NCBI GenBank assembly: GCA_900548585.1
Contig: URLI01000067.1
Coordinates: 1 to 5,822 of the forward strand
DNA from: an uncultured Prevotella sp.
Lineage (GTDB): Bacteria; Bacteroidota; Bacteroidia; Bacteroidales; Bacteroidaceae
Reading direction: 5' to 3'
Length of the DNA stretch: 5,822 bases
A program made the translations under genes and the position numbers. Under the pieces are notes generated by a model. The model was not told the DNA's origin. It searched no databases and worked only from the letters and a program-made list of their open reading frames with translations. Below are positions 1 through 5,822 of this stretch, piece by piece. The stretch's first letter is position 1. Every line of letters begins with the position of its first letter.

Positions 1-20
1 ACAACTCAATGCCATCAGCA

Positions 21-42
21 CCATCCTATCATTGTAGGATGG
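21..42. other. Short perfect hairpin near left edge
   Basis: An inverted repeat with arms CCATCCTA (21-28) and TAGGATGG (35-42) is separated by the 6-nt loop TCATTG. The 8-bp stem is perfect. No T-run follows on either strand, so it is not a classical intrinsic terminator. One forward frame reaches a TAG at 35-37 inside the right arm, so the hairpin could lie at the end of a gene that begins left of the window, but too little sequence is visible to say. It may be an RNA 3'-end structure, a protein-binding palindrome or chance. Confidence 0.4.
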
Positions 43-562
43 GAGGTGGCGTATGACTATTGCTGAATAGTTACGCGGAGGATTCAAGGACGCAAGCACA
101 TTCGCACTTTCATGAAAAAGCATTGCTTTGACGCCGTCATTCGGGATTATCGGCGGGAACGGAGGAAGAACAGGAATTTTCCGGGCAAAAGAGATGGGCT
201 CACAAACTTCATCCGTGATTTTGTGCCAATGACTGGCAATCAAAACCATAACCGGAAATGGCTGCATGAACGCAGCAGGCATCCAGGAAGTCAAATGTCT
301 GGAAACGAAGAACCACGAAATGGAAGGTTGCATAAACCTGCCGGTCATCTTCGTGGCAGTTCCTGCTATTTACGCATGCGCTGTCTTCAATATACAAGAT
401 GGCGGGGCGACGCGAAGCGCAGAAACTGACAGATGAAAAATAAGTGTGGGAAAGAGGAGAAGGCGATGCGTGTCCGCGACCCCGCGACGCATCACCAAGA
501 CTGTGTGACGAACACAATCGGGACGGTGGCTGAAAGGTGTGCGTTTTGTGCCTTGTCGCAGT
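43..562. other. Long intergenic stretch without a supportable gene
   Basis: I see no recognisable protein, tRNA or rRNA here. Open frames exist on both strands: 112-429 (+), an Arg/Asn-rich 105-residue frame, 433-693 (+) and 209-610 (-). None shows a known domain, hydrophobic core or signal peptide. The frames overlap one another antisense, and two run into the 22-bp repeat array, whose unit length is not a multiple of three. A GGAGG at 77-81 lies about 30 nt before the ATG at 112, too far to be its ribosome site. An AGAGGAGA at 453-460 is well placed before an ATG at 466, but that frame is Cys/Arg-rich low-quality coding running through the repeats. The stretch may be a decayed or dispersed non-coding element or an unrecognised structured RNA. 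Confidence 0.5.
465..493. other. GC-rich bulged hairpin
   Basis: GATGCGT (465-471) pairs with ACGCATC (487-493), and CGCG (475-478) pairs with CGCG (483-486). This gives an 11-bp stem interrupted by a 3-nt bulge (GTC, 472-474) and closed by the tetraloop ACCC (479-482). A weaker TGTGT/ACACA hairpin follows at 502-516. Stacked small hairpins just before the repeat array suggest a structured transcript or a conserved non-coding element. No T-run follows, so it is not a standard terminator. The pairing is read directly from the sequence; any function is inference. Confidence 0.45.
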
Positions 563-650
563 GCAAATACGGCGAGTTTGCCTGGCAAGTACGGCGAGTT
601 TGCCTGGCAAATACGGCGAGTTTGGTCAGCAAATACGGCGAATTTGCTCC
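563..650. repeat. Four tandem copies of a 22-bp repeat
   Basis: Four contiguous 22-bp units occupy 563-584, 585-606, 607-628 and 629-650. The 18-nt core GCAAATACGGCGAGTTTG is intact in units 1 and 3 and has one change each in unit 2 (A to G at position 5) and unit 4 (G to A at position 14). The last four bases vary (CCTG, CCTG, GTCA, CTCC). In units 1 and 4 the ends GCAAA and TTTGC are complementary, so each can fold into a small hairpin; unit 4 reaches a 7-bp stem (628-634 with 642-648). Units 2 and 3 each carry one change that weakens this pairing. Because 22 is not a multiple of three, translation rotates through all frames, which argues against a protein repeat. There are no spacers, so it is not a CRISPR array. 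Twenty-two base pairs is about two helical turns, so a protein bound to each unit would lie roughly on one face of the DNA. It lies about 95 bp before the predicted korA promoter. Confidence 0.85.
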
Positions 651-743
651 CGCGCCTGCGGTGTCCGGCAAGCTCAGTTGTTGTCAAAAGTGAGGCGGAT
701 GCTGGCTCGAAATCCCGTAAGTTGTAAAATTATGTGTTTTTAT

Positions 744-774
744 TTTGTTATTTGAATTGTTTTATAGACCTTTG
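744..774 (+). promoter_or_regulatory. Predicted Bacteroidetes-type promoter of korAB
   Basis: TTTG at 744-747 is followed after 19 nt by GACCTTTG at 767-774. The Bacteroidetes primary sigma-factor consensus is TTTG, 19-21 nt, TAnnTTTG, so only the first base of the -7 element differs. It lies in an AT-rich stretch (about 720-819) that contrasts with the GC-rich flanks. Transcription would start near 780-783, giving a leader of roughly 40 nt before korA. No operator or riboswitch is evident. The spacing and location support the call, but short AT-rich matches can occur by chance. Confidence 0.5.
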
Positions 775-819
775 CACCCACTATATTATTCTTAAATCTA
801 AATAAGTCAAAAAATCAAA

Positions 820-2673
820 ATGGCTGAACAAGGCAAATTAGAAATTAAGGAAATCGAACAGGTAGTAGTCCGGTTTTCAGGGGATTCCGGCGACGGCATG
901 CAGCTCGCCGGCAACATCTTCTCCACAATCTCTGCCACGGTGGGCAACGGCATAAGCACGTTCCCCGACTACCCGGCAGACATCCGCGCCCCGCAAGGGT
1001 CACTGACCGGCGTGTCCGGATTCCAGGTACACATCGGCGAGGGCCGGGTCTACACTCCCGGCGACAAGTGCGACGTGCTGGTGGCGATGAACGCAGCAGC
1101 GTTGAAGACACAGTACAAGTATGCCAAGCCACAGGCAACGATCATCATCGACACCGACTCCTTCGGTGCGAGCGACCTCAAGAAGGCGGCCTTCGAGACG
1201 GAGGACTACCTCGGCGAGATGGGCATCGACCCGGACCGCGTCATCCAGTGCCCGCTGACGAAGATGGTCAAGGAGTGCCTCAAGGACAGCGGCATGGACA
1301 ACAAGGCGCAGCTGAAGTGCCGCAACATGTTCGCGCTTGGCATCGTGTGCTGGCTTTTCAACCGCGACATCAGCCTCGTTGGCAATTTCCTGCGCGGCAA
1401 GTTCGCCAAGAAACCGGCAATCGCTGAGAACAACATCAAGGTGGTCCAGGCCGGCTACGACTACGGCCACAACACCCACGCAAGCGTGCCAGCCACCTAC
1501 CGCATCGAGTCGAAGAACAAGGTGCCGGGACGCTACATGGACATCACGGGCAACAAGGCAACGTCATACGGACTGATTGCCGCAGCGGAGAAGGCCGGCA
1601 TGCGGCTCTTCCTGGGCTCCTACCCCATCACCCCCGCCACCGACATCCTGCACGAGCTGGCAAAGCACAAGTCGCTCGGCGTGATAACGGTGCAGTGCGA
1701 GGACGAGATCTCCGGCTGCGCGAGCGCCATCGGCGCGTCCTTCGCCGGCGCGCTCGCAGTGACATCGACATCCGGGCCGGGCGTGTGCCTCAAGAGCGAG
1801 GCAATGAACCTCGCCGTGATCGACGAGCTGCCGCTCGTCATCGTTGACGTTCAGCGCGGAGGCCCGTCAACCGGTATGCCGACGAAGAGCGAGCAGGGCG
1901 ACCTTCTGCAGGCACTCTACGGGCGCAACGGAGAAAGCCCGATGCCCGTCATCGCCGCGCTATCGCCCACCGACTGCTTCGACGCGGCCTACGAGGCATC
2001 GAAGATCGCCGTCGAGCATCTCACGCCAGTGATACTGCTCACCGACGCATTCATAGCAAACGGCTCGGCGGCATGGCGGCTGCCCGACATCAACAAGTTG
2101 CCGGAAATCAAGCCTCACTACGCACTCCCCGAGCAGAAAGACAAATACACGCCATACGAACGCGACCCGGAGACCGGCGCCCGCTACTGGGCGATACCCG
2201 GCAGGGAAGGCTACACTCACATCATCGGCGGACTGGAGAAGGACGGCAAGACCGGCGCAATATCCACCAACCCCGAGAACCACAACATGATGTGCCGCCT
2301 GCGTGCGGAGAAAGTGGCGCGCATCGAGGTGCCAGACGTCGAGGTGCATGGCGACAAGGACGATGCCGACCTGCTTCTCGTGGGCTTCGGCTCCACCTTC
2401 GGGCATCTCTACTCGGCAATGGAGGTGCTTCGCAAGCAAGGGCGCAAGGTCGCGCTCGCACAGTTCCGCAACATCAACCCGCTGCCCAAGAACACCAGCG
2501 AGGTGCTGAAGCGTTACCCGAAAGTGCTTGTGGCAGAGCAGAACTTAGGTCAGTTCGCCGCATACCTGCGCTCGAAGGTCGACGGCTTCGTGCCATACCA
2601 GTACAATGAGGTGAAGGGACAGCCGTTCCAAGTGAATGAAATTGTAGAGTTCGTAACCCAAAAAATCAAATGA
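820..2673 (+). CDS. korA: 2-oxoglutarate:ferredoxin oxidoreductase, fused gamma-alpha subunit
   Basis: This is the large subunit of a two-subunit, CoA-dependent 2-oxoacid:ferredoxin oxidoreductase, a cytosolic enzyme that interconverts 2-oxoglutarate plus CoA and succinyl-CoA plus CO2 using ferredoxin. At 617 residues it has the usual length of gamma-alpha fusions. Residues about 14-205 form the gamma domain, with the GDSGDG signature at 21-26. The pyrimidine-binding alpha domain starts near 244 and carries the substrate-loop motif YPITPATD at 268-275, SGPG at 318-321 and the conserved block GGPSTGMPTKSEQGD at 347-361. A C-terminal transketolase-like domain begins near 518 (LLLVGFGS). The ATG at 820 is preceded by an A-rich stretch rather than a Shine-Dalgarno site, typical of Bacteroidota; the GDSGDG position fits this start. 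The stop overlaps the korB start (ATGA). The family assignment is firm; preference for 2-oxoglutarate over other 2-oxoacids is inferred from the two-subunit layout and host type. Confidence 0.93.
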   Translation: MAEQGKLEIKEIEQVVVRFSGDSGDGMQLAGNIFSTISATVGNGISTFPDYPADIRAPQGSLTGVSGFQVHIGEGRVYTPGDKCDVLVAMNAAALKTQYKYAKPQATIIIDTDSFGASDLKKAAFETEDYLGEMGIDPDRVIQCPLTKMVKECLKDSGMDNKAQLKCRNMFALGIVCWLFNRDISLVGNFLRGKFAKKPAIAENNIKVVQAGYDYGHNTHASVPATYRIESKNKVPGRYMDITGNKATSYGLIAAAEKAGMRLFLGSYPITPATDILHELAKHKSLGVITVQCEDEISGCASAIGASFAGALAVTSTSGPGVCLKSEAMNLAVIDELPLVIVDVQRGGPSTGMPTKSEQGDLLQALYGRNGESPMPVIAALSPTDCFDAAYEASKIAVEHLTPVILLTDAFIANGSAAWRLPDINKLPEIKPHYALPEQKDKYTPYERDPETGARYWAIPGREGYTHIIGGLEKDGKTGAISTNPENHNMMCRLRAEKVARIEVPDVEVHGDKDDADLLLVGFGSTFGHLYSAMEVLRKQGRKVALAQFRNINPLPKNTSEVLKRYPKVLVAEQNLGQFAAYLRSKVDGFVPYQYNEVKGQPFQVNEIVEFVTQKIK

Positions 2674-3677
2674 AAATGTACACAGCAAACGATTATAAAA
2701 AGGGTAAGGCCCGCTGGTGTCCGGGTTGCGGAGACCATTTCTTCCTTGCATCGCTGCACAAGGCGATGGCGGAAATCGGCGTCGCGCCGCACGACACGGC
2801 AGTGATTTCAGGCATCGGCTGCTCGAGCCGCCTTCCGTATTATGTCAACACCTACGCCATGCAGACGGTGCACGGCCGCGCGGCGGCAATAGCCACAGGC
2901 ACAAAGGTGGTGAACCCCAACCTCACCGTATGGCAGGTTTCAGGCGACGGCGACGGCCTCGCCATCGGTGGCAACCACTTCATACACGCCATGCGCCGCA
3001 ACATCGACATAAACATCATACTGCTCAACAACCGCATCTACGGCCTGACGAAAGGCCAGTACAGCCCGACATCACCTCGCGGCTTCGTGTCGAAGTCGTC
3101 GCCCTACGGAACGGTTGAGGACCCGTTCCGCCCGGCAGAGCTGTGCTTCGGCGCACGCGGTAAGTTCTTCGCACGCGCGGTTGCCACCGACGCTGCCGGA
3201 ACACAGGAGATACTGAAGGCTGCAAAGCAGCACAAGGGCGCGGCAGTGTGCGAGATACTTCAGAACTGCGTCATCTTCAACAACGGCGCTTATGACCCGG
3301 TATACACCAAGGAAGGGCGCAAGAAGAACTGCATCTACGTGCGCCACGGCGAGAAACTGGTGTTCGGCGAGAACAACGAGTTTGGTCTCGTGCAGAAAGG
3401 CTTCGGCCTGAAGGTTGTCGAGATTGGCAAGGACGGCTACACGCTCGACGACGTGCTCGTTCACGACGCGCACTGCGAGGACAACACCCTGCAGCTGAAG
3501 ATTGCCGAGATGGCAAACGAGGACGGCTTCCCCGTTGCCCTGGGAGTGATCCGCGACGTCGAGGGCCCGACCTACAACGATGCCGTTTACGCACAGCTGG
3601 AGGAGGTCTCGGCAAAGAAGAAGTACCACAACTTCACCGAACTGCTTGAGACGAACGACATCTGGGAGGTGGAATAG
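2670..3677 (+). CDS. korB: 2-oxoglutarate:ferredoxin oxidoreductase, beta subunit
   Basis: This is the catalytic TPP-binding partner of KorA, 335 residues long. The TPP/Mg2+ motif is complete: GDGDG at 92-96, N102, and NN at 120-121. Four cysteines, C17 and C20 (WCPGCGDH), C51 (GIGCSS) and C200 (ILQNC), sit where this family binds its single [4Fe-4S] cluster, which passes electrons to ferredoxin. The segment IYGLTKGQ (123-130) matches the loop implicated in substrate recognition in archaeal two-subunit enzymes. No ferredoxin-like domain or separate delta gene is present, so this is the two-subunit type with an external ferredoxin. The ATG at 2670 overlaps the korA stop by ATGA, implying translational coupling. 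A second in-frame ATG at 2676 is an alternative start that would lose only two residues. The family call is firm; substrate specificity is inferred. Confidence 0.93.
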   Translation: MKMYTANDYKKGKARWCPGCGDHFFLASLHKAMAEIGVAPHDTAVISGIGCSSRLPYYVNTYAMQTVHGRAAAIATGTKVVNPNLTVWQVSGDGDGLAIGGNHFIHAMRRNIDINIILLNNRIYGLTKGQYSPTSPRGFVSKSSPYGTVEDPFRPAELCFGARGKFFARAVATDAAGTQEILKAAKQHKGAAVCEILQNCVIFNNGAYDPVYTKEGRKKNCIYVRHGEKLVFGENNEFGLVQKGFGLKVVEIGKDGYTLDDVLVHDAHCEDNTLQLKIAEMANEDGFPVALGVIRDVEGPTYNDAVYAQLEEVSAKKKYHNFTELLETNDIWEVE

Positions 3678-3678
3678 C

Positions 3679-3903
3679 CTTCCCGCAAGCAAGACTGTGT
3701 TCGACAAGACGATAACCGAGACGCTGCCGGCATTCGGTTACAAGGAAGTGCCAGTGACGTTCCAGACAAGTGTTGTTGATGAAGCGGAGAGCCTGCCGAT
3801 AAAGGTCGAGGTGACGCTCGAGGGCGACGAGAACGCCACATCGTTCGGCGACCTGCCAAGGGGCGTTTATGTTGCCAACGGAAAGAAGGTCATCGTGAGA
3901 TGA
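3679..3903 (+). pseudogene. Orphan 3' end of a secreted-protein gene (T9SS-like C-terminus)
   Basis: Right after korB, in a different frame, an open stretch reads as plausible protein from about 3694 to the TGA at 3901-3903. It ends GDLPRGVYVANGKKVIVR. In Bacteroidales, endings of the form LPxGvYvvNGKKvxvk are typical of type IX secretion C-terminal sorting domains on large exported or surface proteins. The visible piece has only about 70 residues, too short for such a protein, and lacks a signal peptide. There is no ATG in the protein-like part; the frame's only ATG (3580) lies inside korB. A GTG at 3697 could start a 68-residue product, but no ribosome site precedes it. The best reading is a 5'-truncated remnant left by a deletion or rearrangement. 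The alternative is a small real gene co-transcribed with korAB. Codon use is GC-rich like the neighbours, so decay may be recent. Confidence 0.5.
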
Positions 3904-3924
3904 CAACGTCCTGCGGAGCATAAC

Positions 3925-3993
3925 AAAACGGAACCGGCCATCAGGACTTCCCAACATTTTTATACATGGGGGACCTGATGGCCGGTCGTTTTT
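3925..3993. terminator. Bidirectional intrinsic terminator between convergent units
   Basis: ACCGGCCATCAGG (3933-3945) pairs perfectly over 13 bp with CCTGATGGCCGGT (3974-3986). Beyond a short bulge, AAAACG (3925-3930) can pair with CGTTTT (3987-3992), so the stem extends into an A-tract on the left and a T-run (TTTTT, 3989-3993) on the right. It can therefore terminate transcripts from both strands. It lies about 20 nt past the minus-strand glycosyltransferase stop and about 30 nt past the remnant after korB. The 28-nt loop (3946-3973) is long, but TCCC (3949-3952) can pair with GGGA (3970-3973) to shorten it. Confidence 0.85.
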
Positions 3994-4013
3994 CACCGAT
4001 GACGTGGAGTTGG

Positions 4014-5762
4014 TCAGCGGCGGGTGAACTTGTAGAAATAAATCACTTGCTTCAGTTCGGTCGCAGGATGCCGGGTGCGGTTCACCTCCGTGAACTCATA
4101 GTCCCAGTGACGTGCGAAGAAAGCGTCGCGGTCGCGGTCGGCAATCATAAGGTAGCCATTGCGCGGTGATGATTTCTCGAACTGCCTGATGCGGTCGCCA
4201 AGGTAGAAGTTGGTGCCGAAGAAGTGCATCATCGGCTCTTCGACGTATGAGTATAGTTGGTCGACGGGCAGAGTGCGGCGTATCTCGTCTGCAAGCGGGC
4301 GGTCGCTCTTGACGTTCTGTATGGCAGGAAGGACAAGGCCGTAAAGGCAAACGTATATTGCCATCACCGGGATGAGCGACAGGCGGTGCAGGTTTCTTGC
4401 CGCAGGCGCTCCGGTAATGTTTGCCGGCGTAGCCGTGCCTGGCGATGAGCCACGCGCAAGTTTCACAATGACATAGACGCCGGCAGCGGCAGGCACGAGC
4501 ATAAGCAGTAAGGCGTAAGGCGTGAAACCGATGTCCTGAAGGGCGGAAAACAGTTGCTGGTTCTGCCAGGCATGTCTGCCGTGGAAACAGCCCGGGGCAA
4601 CGGGATGGAACTGCAACACCATGCATGATATGCATAAAAGCAGTGACAGTGCCGCCAGCGTGCCAGAGAATATCTTCGCGGCGAGCGGCCTCCACCGCGC
4701 AATGCGCATGAACCATTCCGCCAGAAGCCATGCCATGAACGGATAGGCTGGCAGCAGGTAGACGCTGCGCTTGCTCTTGGGAATGCAGTAGAACACAACA
4801 ACAATGACGAAAGCCGTCCATGTGTAAAGTTCCAGCGGTTCCATTTTCCTCATGCGGCCGAGCCATCCATTTGGCTTGCCGAAGAACCGCCGCGCGGCGA
4901 CAAAGTGTTCCCTGCGCAGGAAGAACAACGATGCGAGCGGCAAAAGCGCCCACGGCAACCACCCCACCGCCAGCGTCTGGAAATTGTAGAACGCGTTGTG
5001 TACATGACTTTCATACGACATCTTGCCCAACAGCCGCAATACGTTTTCCTCATACACCAGCGCGAGGAACTCGTCGCCGCCCTGACGGTAGGCCGCGAGA
5101 TACCAGCACAGAGGCAGTATGAGTGCGAGTATTGCCGACAGGAAAAGCATCGAAATGGAGCTGAGTGCCTTCTTTCCACGCAGCAGCAGGAATACCCCAG
5201 CGACGCCACAGGGCAGTATTATCCCCACCGGTCCCTTCGTGAGCACGGCCCCACTCATTGAAAGCACGGCCCAAAGCGGTATCCCCCGGCATCCGCGCTC
5301 CATCCATCTGTACAGGAACATCATCGCCATGACGATGAACATCGTGAGCAGCATGTCAACGCGGCAGTTCACCCCGGAGCGGTAAACCTCGAAGGATGTC
5401 AGCGTGAGCATTGCGGCGAGGAATGCCGTCGGCATGTCCCTGCGCTTGGAGTAGAACCAGAACATCACGCCGATGATCACCGTCAGCGACAGGGCGGATG
5501 GCAGTCGCGACGTTGCCTCGCTGACATATCCCTGCGGCAGCGAGCAGAGTGCCACCGCCCAATGGAAGAGAGGTGGCTTGTAGGCGATGTCTCCACCGTT
5601 GTTGACCGGCAAAATCCAGTTGCCGCTCTCCAGCATGGACAATGCGACCACCGCCTCGCGCGGCTCGCCTTTCGAGTTGTATTCCGTCAATGGCAGGAAT
5701 GTCACCAGCATCGCCGCGCACACAGCCACCACCACGGCGAGCATCGTTTTTCTACTATTCAT
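4014..5762 (-). CDS. ArnT/PMT-family membrane glycosyltransferase (GT39/GT83-like)
   Basis: This is a 582-residue multi-pass inner-membrane protein of the ArnT-like group, which transfers a sugar from a polyprenyl-phosphate donor to an envelope acceptor on the periplasmic face. The N-terminus has one membrane segment (about 7-25), then the first periplasmic loop with GEPRE (32-36), the place of the acidic catalytic motif in this superfamily, and KPPLFHW (62-68). SRLPS (85-89), RVD (134-136), LTKGP (174-178) and KSKRSVYLLPAYP (329-341) are further hallmarks. Many hydrophobic segments follow, and about 100 polar C-terminal residues (from 483) form a soluble domain, probably periplasmic. The ATG at 5762 follows an AT-rich leader and places the first membrane helix directly at the N-terminus, as expected. 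Plausible acceptors are lipid A, other surface glycans or proteins; nothing nearby decides between them, so I give no symbol. It is convergent with korAB and looks monocistronic within the window. Confidence 0.88.
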   Translation of the reverse strand: MNSRKTMLAVVVAVCAAMLVTFLPLTEYNSKGEPREAVVALSMLESGNWILPVNNGGDIAYKPPLFHWAVALCSLPQGYVSEATSRLPSALSLTVIIGVMFWFYSKRRDMPTAFLAAMLTLTSFEVYRSGVNCRVDMLLTMFIVMAMMFLYRWMERGCRGIPLWAVLSMSGAVLTKGPVGIILPCGVAGVFLLLRGKKALSSISMLFLSAILALILPLCWYLAAYRQGGDEFLALVYEENVLRLLGKMSYESHVHNAFYNFQTLAVGWLPWALLPLASLFFLRREHFVAARRFFGKPNGWLGRMRKMEPLELYTWTAFVIVVVFYCIPKSKRSVYLLPAYPFMAWLLAEWFMRIARWRPLAAKIFSGTLAALSLLLCISCMVLQFHPVAPGCFHGRHAWQNQQLFSALQDIGFTPYALLLMLVPAAAGVYVIVKLARGSSPGTATPANITGAPAARNLHRLSLIPVMAIYVCLYGLVLPAIQNVKSDRPLADEIRRTLPVDQLYSYVEEPMMHFFGTNFYLGDRIRQFEKSSPRNGYLMIADRDRDAFFARHWDYEFTEVNRTRHPATELKQVIYFYKFTRR

Positions 5763-5782
5763 ATTTAATTATTACTGTCCGC

Positions 5783-5790
5783 TAAACATA
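5783..5790 (-). promoter_or_regulatory. Possible -7 element upstream of the glycosyltransferase
   Basis: Read on the minus strand, TATGTTTA differs from the Bacteroidetes -7 consensus TAnnTTTG only in the last base and lies 20 nt before the ATG. No TTTG is found 19-21 nt further upstream, so the -33 element is missing or degenerate. The window ends 60 nt upstream of the start, so a better promoter, or an upstream gene in the same operon, could lie outside it. Confidence 0.22.
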
Positions 5791-5822
5791 GAAATCCTCA
5801 TTCCAACTCATTGAGACACAAC

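Noticed and set aside
2..37. C-terminal end of an upstream gene (frame ending QLNAISTILSL)
   Set aside because: Only about 11 residues are visible, and other frames are equally open, so it cannot be supported.
377..421. Inverted repeat TGCGCT/AGCGCA
   Set aside because: Only 6 bp of pairing across a 33-nt gap, expected by chance in GC-rich sequence.
112..429. 105-residue Arg/Asn-rich protein
   Set aside because: No domain, no ribosome site at a useful distance, and overlapped by an equally long antisense frame; kept only as part of the intergenic description.
563..650. CRISPR array
   Set aside because: The units are directly adjacent with no unique spacers, and no cas genes are present.
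466..693. Small Cys-rich protein starting at 466, with AGAGGAGA upstream
   Set aside because: The frame runs through 22-bp repeats that shift frame each unit, shows no recognisable domain, and Bacteroidota rarely depend on Shine-Dalgarno sites.
1000..1479. 159-residue open frame antisense to korA (a similar one at 1960-2439)
   Set aside because: Both are shadows of the strongly conserved korA frame in GC-rich DNA, without domains or start signals.
4096..4962. 288-residue frame on the same strand as the glycosyltransferase
   Set aside because: It is an out-of-frame shadow with no membrane-protein pattern, while the overlapping 582-residue frame carries all the family motifs.

Overview
The window looks like chromosomal DNA from a member of the Bacteroidota, probably a fairly GC-rich Prevotella-like Bacteroidales. 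The support is indirect. Start codons follow A/T-rich stretches without convincing Shine-Dalgarno sites. A promoter matching the Bacteroidetes -33/-7 pattern (TTTG, about 19 nt, TAnnTTTG) precedes the first operon. A stranded gene end downstream resembles a type IX secretion C-terminal signal, and the enzymes are of types common in anaerobic Bacteroidales. The genus is inference.

Layout. Positions 1-819 hold no gene I can defend. They contain a short hairpin near the left edge, a GC-rich bulged hairpin at 465-493, four head-to-tail copies of a 22-bp repeat at 563-650, and an AT-rich promoter and leader at about 720-819. Positions 820-3677 (+) are a two-gene operon for a two-subunit 2-oxoacid:ferredoxin oxidoreductase, most likely 2-oxoglutarate specific: korA (fused gamma-alpha subunit) and korB (TPP/[4Fe-4S] beta subunit), overlapping by ATGA. 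Positions 3679-3903 (+) hold an apparent 5'-truncated remnant ending in a secretion-signal-like C-terminus. Positions 3925-3993 form a strong terminator-like inverted repeat usable from both strands. Positions 4014-5762 (-) encode a multi-pass membrane glycosyltransferase of the ArnT/PMT type, convergent with korAB.

How the genes work together. KorA and KorB form one cytosolic enzyme that interconverts 2-oxoglutarate and succinyl-CoA with ferredoxin as electron carrier. No ferredoxin-like delta subunit is encoded beside them, so a separate ferredoxin must serve. The glycosyltransferase is a cell-envelope enzyme with no visible functional link to korAB; the two units meet tail to tail at the shared terminator.

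I found no convincing undescribed multi-gene system. The best leads are the 22-bp repeat array with its neighbouring hairpin, the identical 11-nt sequence in front of both kor start codons, and the orphaned secretion-signal remnant.
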